Shown: piece by piece, positions 1 to 6,576 of the stretch | Numbering within the stretch: position 1 is the stretch's first letter | How the letters are laid out: each line of letters begins with the position of its first letter | Origin: Promethearchaeia archaeon | GTDB lineage: Archaea; Asgardarchaeota; Lokiarchaeia; Sigyniarchaeales; SOKP01 | NCBI GenBank assembly: GCA_029856085.1 | Contig: JAHQWI010000112.1 | Coordinates: 1 to 33,487, forward strand | Direction of reading: 5' to 3' | Length of the DNA stretch: 33,487 nucleotides | Translations under genes and position numbers: made by a program | The notes under the pieces: model-generated | The model's database searches: none | Seen by the model: the letters and a program-made list of their open reading frames with translations, nothing else | What the model was told of the DNA's origin: nothing

Positions 1-1
1 T

Positions 2-634
2 TGGAAAATAATTGATTTACCCTATATTACACTGAATAACCTTTTATATAAAATTTCATATGAACTATTTTTAATTCCCCCAGATAAAGCAAGTATATTT
101 GTTAAAGATTGCCTTAAGAGCAATCTATTAACCAAAGATGATAATGGAAAGCTTAGTTTATCTACTTCTCTAAATGAGAAATTAAAAACCTGGCAAAAAA
201 AAAGAAAAAATGAGATTTTAGAAAAAATAAATACCTCTAAAAAGACCGCCCAAATGACAAGCATTATTGAAAAAGATGAAACAACAAGTTTTAGTCTTTT
301 ATTAAAATCTTTTGTAGAGAAGGGCACAATAAATAGAGCAGCAAATATATCGAGTACTGATTTTGATATAAAAGAACTAGATACCACGAAAGGTGTTATG
401 AAATCGACAGTTTCAGGTTCTAAGGAAGAGCCCTATTATATTGAAATTGATATAAATAAAAAATTATTAAAACACAATTGTCATGATTTTGAAACAAGAA
501 GGAGTAAAAACAAACAATTTTGCAAGCATTTAGCTAGATTCTTTCTGCTTTTAAAAGAGGAAAAGGAGGACTCTGCTGAGTTTTTCCTTAAAGATTTAGC
601 AGAGAACATTGATAAATGGGAATTTAGTTCTTAA
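2..634 (+). CDS. SWIM-type zinc-finger protein, 5'-truncated by the window edge
   Basis: The reading frame is open from base 2 to the stop at 632-634, so only the C-terminal 210 residues are visible and the true start lies outside the window. The ATG at 254 is internal. The end of the protein has a HNC-x-DF block followed about 14 residues later by FCKH, the Cys/His spacing of a SWIM-like zinc finger, a fold used for DNA or protein binding. The N-terminal visible part (an IPPDKASIFVKDCLKSNLL-like helix pair then a short DNGKL turn) recalls archaeal DUF2240-type winged-helix proteins, but that is a weak by-eye resemblance. The middle is Lys/Glu-rich and probably helical. It converges on the Orc1/Cdc6 gene, with a 4-base overlap of the two stop codons. 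No specific function can be assigned. Confidence 0.7.
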   Translation, partial: WKIIDLPYITLNNLLYKISYELFLIPPDKASIFVKDCLKSNLLTKDDNGKLSLSTSLNEKLKTWQKKRKNEILEKINTSKKTAQMTSIIEKDETTSFSLLLKSFVEKGTINRAANISSTDFDIKELDTTKGVMKSTVSGSKEEPYYIEIDINKKLLKHNCHDFETRRSKNKQFCKHLARFFLLLKEEKEDSAEFFLKDLAENIDKWEFSS

Positions 635-1938
635 ATTAACTTCTTAAAGATATTATTTTTCAATTTAACTTTATCTGTTTGTAATAATATCGGTTTATGA
701 TTTAAGATCCCTTGAATTTTATCGATTTCATAAAGGACTTTTTCAACAATATCTATTCCAATATCAATTTTTATTATTTTAGTTCTACCATAATGTCCCA
801 TAGATTTAACCTCAGCAGAAATTATACCAGATAGAGCCAATTCATTTATATAATCACTAATCCTCCGTTTAGTTAATTGACGGATTCCAGGAATCAAACC
901 TCTTATTTCAGAATGAACGTCATATATATCTCCAGAAATTATAATATGATCAGGACTAAATTTTGAGATCAAATATATTGAAGTTAAAACTAGTTGAGCT
1001 TGGAGTGGCATACCTTTTATGTATTCCATAATATAATCTTTTTCTATATCTTCTTGAGCTTTCTCAACATATTTTGACGTTACGATTTTGCTTTGAGCTC
1101 TTTCAGCTAATTCTCCAGCCTTTCTTAGTAGTTGTAATGCTTTTCTCGCATCTCCATGTTCCTTTGCAGCTAGTGCGGCACATAAAGGAATAATATCTTC
1201 CTTTAAAACATATTCATAAAAAGCAATTTTTGCTCTCTCATTTAAAATATCTCTAAGCTCACTTGCATCATAAGAAGGAAAAACTATATGTTCTTCTCCT
1301 AAACTCGACAAAATTCTGGGATCTAAACTATTTCTAAACTTTAATTTATTAGAGATACCTATTAAGCTAGACTTGCAATGATCCAAATTCTCATTCAATC
1401 TAGTTAAATCATATAATATTTCGTTTCCACCTTTTTTATCCACTAAAATATCTATCTCATCCAACACCAAAAAGCATATTGACCCCCCTACTCTGGAGTC
1501 GAGTAAACCTAGTAATTTCTTAAAAATTATATCCTTTGGAAGTCCTGTTGGTGGAATTTTCTCATCTCGTGAGATTGTGTTATATATATGAGCTAAAATA
1601 CGATATGGTGTAGAAACAACATTACAATTAATATAAATCCACCAGGGTTTAATTTCTGAGTTTTGTTGTGCTAACTTTTGGCTCACATATCTTATAGTAG
1701 CAGTTTTACCTGTTCCAGTTTGACCATAACATAAGAAACTTGGAGGTGCATCCCCTAGTAAAGCACATGCAGTTTTTTCAGCAATATCTTTTATTTGAAC
1801 ATCTCGATGAGGTAATATCTCAGGGATATAGGATGGTTCTAATGCATTACGATTATTGAAAATTTTTGGTCCTTTAAGATAGTTTTTGTAAAATTTGTCA
1901 ATGTTAAATTGATAATTATTTTCATGATTGTTCAACAA
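631..1938 (-). CDS. cdc6: Orc1/Cdc6 replication initiator (AAA+ ATPase)
   Basis: Archaeal Orc1/Cdc6 proteins bind origin recognition boxes and help load the MCM helicase. The 435-residue product has the family length and layout: N-terminal linker with PSYIPEILPHRDVQI (residues 36-50), Walker A GQTGTGKT at 72-79, Walker B VLDEID at 158-163, sensor 1 GISN at 194-197, sensor 2 HGDARKAL at 261-268, and a C-terminal winged-helix region from about 310 to 400. The start is TTG at 1938; a TAA stop lies directly upstream in frame, so a longer product is excluded, and a GGTG sits a few bases before it. Replication initiator genes in archaea often lie beside an origin, and the 327-base AT-rich gap upstream holds one ORB-like site that would also overlap this gene's promoter, allowing autoregulation (inference). 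Confidence 0.96.
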   Translation of the reverse strand: MLNNHENNYQFNIDKFYKNYLKGPKIFNNRNALEPSYIPEILPHRDVQIKDIAEKTACALLGDAPPSFLCYGQTGTGKTATIRYVSQKLAQQNSEIKPWWIYINCNVVSTPYRILAHIYNTISRDEKIPPTGLPKDIIFKKLLGLLDSRVGGSICFLVLDEIDILVDKKGGNEILYDLTRLNENLDHCKSSLIGISNKLKFRNSLDPRILSSLGEEHIVFPSYDASELRDILNERAKIAFYEYVLKEDIIPLCAALAAKEHGDARKALQLLRKAGELAERAQSKIVTSKYVEKAQEDIEKDYIMEYIKGMPLQAQLVLTSIYLISKFSPDHIIISGDIYDVHSEIRGLIPGIRQLTKRRISDYINELALSGIISAEVKSMGHYGRTKIIKIDIGIDIVEKVLYEIDKIQGILNHKPILLQTDKVKLKNNIFKKLI

Positions 1939-2265
1939 TTATGGCACCAAGAGATTCATTTTAATAAGAGAATTTTTTTCCACTCGAAATACTTTATTAT
2001 GTAATATTTCTATTGCATTTATAAAGTTAATTATTAATCTTTAATTTAATAGAAAAATGTTAAAGCTTTAATATCTGATTTTGAATAATCTTTTCAATAA
2101 ATTATATAATTATTGTCAGTATTTTAAAAGAATATTATTTATGAAGCAATATTTATTAAGATCTAGTTAATAAAAATAGGTTTAATAAAAATTTAATTTA
2201 ATCAAGAATTTGTTAAATTATTCAATTTTTATATAAATTTTTGGTAAATAGAGTAATAGAACAAT
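1939..2265. other. AT-rich intergenic region, candidate replication origin with one ORB-like site
   Basis: This 327-base gap between the divergently transcribed cdc6 and CDP-archaeol synthase genes has no convincing ORF and is extremely A/T-rich. At 1977-1990 it contains TTTCCACTCGAAAT, which resembles the core of archaeal origin recognition boxes and mini-ORBs (TTCCA-N2-GGAAA type), though the G-rich tail is missing and only one copy is seen. A short direct repeat (TTAATAAAAAT-like) occurs twice near 2168-2190. Position next to cdc6 supports an origin; the single imperfect box does not prove it. Confidence 0.35.
2227..2237 (+). promoter_or_regulatory. TATA box for the CDP-archaeol synthase gene
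   Basis: A TTTTATATAAA-type archaeal TATA element lies about 30-40 bases upstream of the TTG start at 2266. With the usual TATA-to-start spacing of about 25 bases, transcription would begin only a few bases before the start codon, giving an almost leaderless mRNA. Confidence 0.4.
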
Positions 2266-3036
2266 TTGAAAGCAACCGAAACTTTAGAAGAAAGAGAAAA
2301 TAGGAATAAAAGGATCGCATTTATACTAGCCCTGTTTTTCGTCTGCTTACTCTTAGTAAATTTCTTAGTTATGTCAGTATTTTTTTCATGGGCAGATTGG
2401 GTTAGTTTATTAATTTTTTCACTATTATTGATTGTTCCCGCTTATCTTTCAAACGCATCAATGGTTTTCACAGGTGGAGGACGCCCAATTGATGGGGGTA
2501 AACTTTTTCGAGATGGAAGAAGGATATTGGGTGACCATAAAACCGTAAATGGGTTAAAAGGACCTTTATATGTTGGTATTCCTATTTCATTTATGTTATT
2601 TCTACTTTTTATAATTCTTTGGCAACCAATAAAAGATATGGTAATTCAAGGTTTAAATGAAGGGCAATATATGCTCTACAATGATATTGAAGTATTTAAA
2701 TATTATTTTATTGGTGGTCAATTTCCAATGAATTTTTTAGTATTATTAATAAGAATTATACTTGCCTCTTATGGCGCGGTAATAGGTGATTTAGCAGGCT
2801 CTTTTTTAAAAAGACGATTCGATATTAAGAGCGGAGCACCATTTTGGATTGTAGATCAATTAGATTTCGCCTTAATAGCAATATTATTTGTAGCAATCCC
2901 TAGTTTTATTTCTCCAACAGTATTTTTATTCCCTGATCTTTATATTTTCATTTTTCTAATAATTATAACACCGGCTGTAAGTATTATTGCTAATACTGTT
3001 GCCTATTTAGTGGGGTTAAAGTCTGTCCCTTACTGA
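2266..3036 (+). CDS. carS: CDP-archaeol synthase (CarS)
   Basis: CarS transfers CMP from CTP to unsaturated archaetidic acid (2,3-di-geranylgeranyl-glycerol phosphate), making the activated precursor of archaeal polar lipids in the membrane. Family motifs are clear: GGGRPIDGG at residues 70-78, FRDGRRILGDHKT at 81-93, and GDLAGSFLKRR with GAPFWIVDQLDF in the C-terminal half. Several hydrophobic membrane segments are visible (about 16-40, 45-62, 100-120, 155-180, 195-250). At 256 residues it is longer than many CarS proteins, mainly through an N-terminal helix and a loop around 120-145. Start is TTG at 2266, with an in-frame TAG at 2257-2259 just upstream, so no longer form is possible. It converges on the KH-domain gene with a 5-base gap. 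Confidence 0.93.
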   Translation: MKATETLEERENRNKRIAFILALFFVCLLLVNFLVMSVFFSWADWVSLLIFSLLLIVPAYLSNASMVFTGGGRPIDGGKLFRDGRRILGDHKTVNGLKGPLYVGIPISFMLFLLFIILWQPIKDMVIQGLNEGQYMLYNDIEVFKYYFIGGQFPMNFLVLLIRIILASYGAVIGDLAGSFLKRRFDIKSGAPFWIVDQLDFALIAILFVAIPSFISPTVFLFPDLYIFIFLIIITPAVSIIANTVAYLVGLKSVPY

Positions 3037-3041
3037 AACTT

Positions 3042-3587
3042 TTAATCTAAAGCTTTACATTTAATTTCTAATGGTGTTATTTTGTTTTCAAGAATTATAT
3101 ATCTTTTGCATAATTCATTTAAACATTTAATATACTCTCCTCGTCGCCCAATTGCGATACCCCGATCTTTGTAACTCAAAAAATATAATGAAATTTCTCT
3201 TTCTCCTGATGTATCATTTTCTATCTTGATATCATGAATGTATAAATCTGGAAAAAAACTAAATAACAAATTAATAAATACATTCTCAGCTCTTATAATC
3301 AAAACCTTTTTGGGCGCGATCTCTCTTCTAATAGAGCCTAGATAAATTTTAGAAGTAAAATATTTATCTTTTCTTACAAAGAAAAAAATAAATTTGTTTA
3401 TTACTACAATAAATTCTGGAGTTATTCCATTTGTTTTATTATAGAAATAGTTATTTAATTTAAGCTCAAAATTACTATATTTTCTTACAAATGATAACAT
3501 TTGGTAGAAATATAAATCATCAATTATAGTATAAAAACCCATGTAAAAATTTCTCAAGGGAAAAATAAAAAGTACTAAGAAATTCAC
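3042..3587 (-). CDS. KH-domain protein, NusA-like C-terminal half
   Basis: The C-terminal half (about residues 95-165) resembles the second KH domain of archaeal NusA: a KKVLIIRAENVF strand-helix, then GEREISLYFLSYKDRGIAIG followed by RRGEYIKCLNEL, with the RNA-binding GxxG loop at residues 147-150 (GRRG). NusA-type KH proteins bind RNA during transcription or ribosome work. The first 90 residues are rich in Phe/Tyr/Ile and do not match the usual first KH domain, so this is not a clean NusA orthologue. The start used is GTG at 3587; ATG codons at residue 16 (3540-3542) and residue 30 are alternatives and would remove a hydrophobic N-terminus. It stands alone, convergent with carS and divergent from archease. 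Confidence 0.7.
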   Translation of the reverse strand: MNFLVLFIFPLRNFYMGFYTIIDDLYFYQMLSFVRKYSNFELKLNNYFYNKTNGITPEFIVVINKFIFFFVRKDKYFTSKIYLGSIRREIAPKKVLIIRAENVFINLLFSFFPDLYIHDIKIENDTSGEREISLYFLSYKDRGIAIGRRGEYIKCLNELCKRYIILENKITPLEIKCKALD

Positions 3588-3660
3588 TAATTTAGTAAAA
3601 AAATTTAATAATTAATAAGAATCAATTTGTTTAAGATTCATTTTATACTATTATAGAAAG

Positions 3661-4098
3661 ATGAAAGGAGCCGGCTTTGAATTTAAGGACCATACTGCTG
3701 ATGTAAGCGTCAAAAGTTGGGGTAGAAACTTAGAAGAAGCTTTTTCTCAAACGGCATTAAGTTTAATGGCTACAATTACTCCTAATTTGAAAAAAATTTC
3801 AACAAATGTCGAAAAAGAGATTGAGATAGAATCAGAAGATAAATATGCATTATGTTTTGACTTCTTATCAGAGTTCCTTTATATATTTGACGTAGAAGAA
3901 TTAGTCTTTAGTTATATCTCGGTAAAATCTATTGAAAAAATTGAAGATAAATTTAAATTAAATGCTGTAGTAAGGGGGGAAAAATTCGATAAAGACAAAC
4001 ATGAAATTGGCACAGAAGTGAAGGGGATCACCTATTCCTTTATGAATATTGAAGAAAAAAAAAATAAAGTTGAAATTGATATAGTGTTTGATGTATAA
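3661..4098 (+). CDS. Archease, RtcB activator
   Basis: Archease speeds up the RtcB RNA ligase by promoting its guanylylation and turnover, in tRNA splicing and RNA repair. The 145-residue protein matches the family in length and in its hallmark N-terminus: FEFKDHTADVSVKSWG (residues 7-22), whose HTAD aspartate is a metal ligand in characterised archeases, plus a C-terminal VEIDIVFDV tail carrying the second conserved acidic site. The ATG at 3661 gives the expected N-terminus. The gene converges on rtcB with only 12 bases between stops, so the two partners are adjacent but on opposite strands and cannot share one mRNA; coordination would have to come from similar promoters. Confidence 0.95.
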   Translation: MKGAGFEFKDHTADVSVKSWGRNLEEAFSQTALSLMATITPNLKKISTNVEKEIEIESEDKYALCFDFLSEFLYIFDVEELVFSYISVKSIEKIEDKFKLNAVVRGEKFDKDKHEIGTEVKGITYSFMNIEEKKNKVEIDIVFDV

Positions 4099-4110
4099 TC
4101 AATTATGTTT

Positions 4111-5601
4111 TTACCCTTTTACAACCCCTACTGGAACAAGCCTTACAATTTTTTCGACAATTCCTAGATCCTGACTTACCTGAACGACTTGATCAATATC
4201 TTTGTAAGCTCCAGGACTTTCTTCAGCTAAGACCTTCATAGAAGCACTTTTTACTAATATACCTTTCTTTCCTAGATCTTCTTTTACCTTAGTACCCCAA
4301 AATCTTTTTATAGCTTTCGATCTAGACATTACACGACCAGATCCATGAGCAGTAGATCCAAAAGATAATTCCATAGCTTTTGGTTTACCCACACATAAAT
4401 ATGAAGCAGTTCCCATAGTTCCAGGAATTAAGGCTGGTTGACCAATATCTTTATAATCTTGAGGCAATGCAGGATGGTTTGGCGGAAATGCTCTTGTTGC
4501 ACCTTTACGATGGACATTCAATTTCATTTTTTTACCATTTACTTCGTGTTCTTCTATTTTTAGAATATTGTGACAAACTCCATAAATCATATGCATATCT
4601 AATGCATCAATATCTTTATTAAATGCCTTATGAAAGGATTCCCTTAACCAATGGGTTATCAACTGACGATTAGTGAATCCAAAATTGGCTGCACATGCCA
4701 TCTGTTGTAAATAATTTTGAGCTTCAGGTGTATCTGCAGGCACACATGCTAGTTCTCTATCTGGTACTTTAATTTTATATTGTTTCATTGCCTGTTCGAT
4801 AGTTCGTAAACTATCTGTACAAACTTGATGACCTAATGCTCTACTTCCTGTATGAACCATTAGAGTTATTTGATTTTTTTCAAATATTCCTAATTTTTCT
4901 GCAATTGTCTTATTATAAATCTGATCTACTTTTTGGATTTCAAGAAAATGATTTCCACTTCCTAAAGAGCCAAGTTGTTTAATCGCTCTTTGCTTTGCTT
5001 TCTGAGATACTAAATCTGCATTACCATTCTTTAAACATCCGTTTTCTTCTAAATGTTCTATGTCTTCTTCAATTGCATATCCCTTTTCTAAAGCCCAGTT
5101 CACTCCATTATTCAAAACGTTATCTAAGTCAGAATAATTTATATTTAATTTACCTTTTGAACCTAAACCAGAAGGGATCTTATTAAAAATATTGGTTAAT
5201 AAATTTGGAAGCAACTTTTTAATGTCGTTGAGAAATAAATTTGTTCTTAATAATCGCACACCGCAATTAATATCATAACCAACACCTCCAGGAGAAATCA
5301 TCCCTGTCTCGGCATCAGTTCCGGCAACTCCACCTATACAAAATCCATATCCTTGATGGGCATCAGATAACGCAATAGCATGTTTCTGTATTCCTGGTAA
5401 ACAAGCTACATTAGCTATTTGATCTAATGTGCGATCCTGTTTTATTTTTTCTAATATATAGCTGTTTGCATAAATTCTAACAGGAACTCTCATCTGGAAC
5501 TTCTCTATATTCCCTTGAATCCTTGCCATCAAAGTTTTAGGAGGGATCTCGTAAATATTCTCCCCAACTTTATTAACATTCATCTTACCATTATAAGTCA
5601 A
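4111..5601 (-). CDS. rtcB: RNA-splicing ligase RtcB
   Basis: RtcB joins RNA 2',3'-cyclic phosphate (or 3'-phosphate) ends to 5'-OH ends using GTP and Mn2+, mainly for tRNA exon ligation. All active-site elements known from the Pyrococcus enzyme are visible: GGVGYDINCGVRL with D110 and C113, SGNHFLE with H218, VHTGSRALGHQ with H250, H344 in YGVCHNI, and the guanylylated histidine H419 in STAHGSGRVMSRSKA. The 496-residue length is normal, so no intein interrupts it. The first possible start is TTG at 5601; an ATG at residue 7 (5581-5583) is an equally good start. Its activator archease lies directly downstream on the other strand. Confidence 0.97.
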   Translation of the reverse strand: MTYNGKMNVNKVGENIYEIPPKTLMARIQGNIEKFQMRVPVRIYANSYILEKIKQDRTLDQIANVACLPGIQKHAIALSDAHQGYGFCIGGVAGTDAETGMISPGGVGYDINCGVRLLRTNLFLNDIKKLLPNLLTNIFNKIPSGLGSKGKLNINYSDLDNVLNNGVNWALEKGYAIEEDIEHLEENGCLKNGNADLVSQKAKQRAIKQLGSLGSGNHFLEIQKVDQIYNKTIAEKLGIFEKNQITLMVHTGSRALGHQVCTDSLRTIEQAMKQYKIKVPDRELACVPADTPEAQNYLQQMACAANFGFTNRQLITHWLRESFHKAFNKDIDALDMHMIYGVCHNILKIEEHEVNGKKMKLNVHRKGATRAFPPNHPALPQDYKDIGQPALIPGTMGTASYLCVGKPKAMELSFGSTAHGSGRVMSRSKAIKRFWGTKVKEDLGKKGILVKSASMKVLAEESPGAYKDIDQVVQVSQDLGIVEKIVRLVPVGVVKG

Positions 5602-5751
5602 TCAGTTTTCAAAAATATTTTCATTTAATATTATAACTTTATAAAATTTGATATTTATTTATTAAATTTAGTTACAACTAATCTACTTCAGACATAAAAA
5701 ATGAAGTATTAAAATTAAATAGAATATAATTCCTTAAAAGAAGTTAATTAA

Positions 5752-6477
5752 TTATTTAATTTCTACAAATGAGAGAAGTTCTAACTTGTCTAAGTTATTC
5801 ACAATCTTCTGAATCTCAGGCACTGGACGACCAGATTCCTCCGCTATATCAGAAAGTGTGTGAAAACCATCCGCTAAATGCGCAATGTCAAATTCTTCCT
5901 CATCCAACACCCCCTGTGCGATTACTTGTTTCGGTAACCGCTTAGCTGTCCACTCTGGCTTCACATCCTTCACCTCACGCAAATCCTCCTCTGATAAAAT
6001 TAACCCCTTCTTAGCAATCTGCTTCTGAGACTTCAGAAAATCCTTCTTGAATATTTTCAATATCGGTATCTTAAGCTGGATTTCGGCAACCTTACCAGTC
6101 TTCAGTATCTCATCTATTATACTCTCAAAATCCCGAAAGATTCGAACATCTCCAGACCATCCCTCAAGCTGGTCTCCAAATTTAGCTACAAATCTGTCTA
6201 TTATATCCGTTAAAGCCTTATGAGTGATTTTAGCATCATCGTTCTTGTCAGCTGCAGCTGTACATAACACTCCCTCTTTAAAAACAAGCAGAAGATAGAA
6301 TATTTGCATGTCAATAACCTTCAACTCACCAGATCCCTTCGAAAACTCGACACTAAAGTCTTTAAGTGCGGTAAGAAAACCGCTCACTAAATCTTGATTA
6401 AATTCTATACTTCCATACTTCCTATGGATTAAACAGATTCCTGTGTATTGATGAATCAAGTAAAAATTATGTAACAA
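5752..6477 (-). CDS. Longin-like domain protein with C-terminal winged helix
   Basis: The first 125 residues have a longin/roadblock-like pattern: a YLIHQYTGICLIHRKYG strand pair, an FNQDLVSGFLTALKDFSVEF helix, a strand with IDMQIFYLLLV, then VLCTAAADKND, and a helix ending in SGDVRIFRDFESIIDEIL. Such domains serve as small-GTPase-linked or trafficking modules in eukaryotes and are numerous in Asgard archaea (established for the group). After a charged linker (140-195), residues 200-240 form a PqqD/winged-helix-like unit (LADGFHTLSDIAEESGRPV then LDKLELLSFV). Start is TTG at 6477, supported by a GAGG eight bases upstream and an in-frame stop before it. By eye the gene has higher GC and different codon choice than its neighbours, which may mark high expression or a separate history. 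The partner is unknown. Confidence 0.7.
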   Translation of the reverse strand: MLHNFYLIHQYTGICLIHRKYGSIEFNQDLVSGFLTALKDFSVEFSKGSGELKVIDMQIFYLLLVFKEGVLCTAAADKNDDAKITHKALTDIIDRFVAKFGDQLEGWSGDVRIFRDFESIIDEILKTGKVAEIQLKIPILKIFKKDFLKSQKQIAKKGLILSEEDLREVKDVKPEWTAKRLPKQVIAQGVLDEEEFDIAHLADGFHTLSDIAEESGRPVPEIQKIVNNLDKLELLSFVEIK

Positions 6478-6576
6478 ATATAAAACCTCGACAATATTTT
6501 ACAACTTTATTCTTAATGTATATTTAATAAGATTATGATAATTTAAATCTCTTCATGAATACTAAAAAAATCAATT

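Noticed and set aside
22-387. Minus-strand open frame opposite the SWIM protein fragment
   Set aside because: The product is Phe/Ser/Leu-rich as expected from antisense of an AT-rich Lys/Glu gene, while the plus frame is open to the window edge and contains the zinc-finger motif.
5684-5708. Inverted repeat TACTTCA...TGAAGTA downstream of the longin-like gene, considered as terminator or operator
   Set aside because: The stem is only seven AT-rich pairs with an 11-base loop and no T-run follows in the direction of transcription; likely chance in AT-rich DNA.
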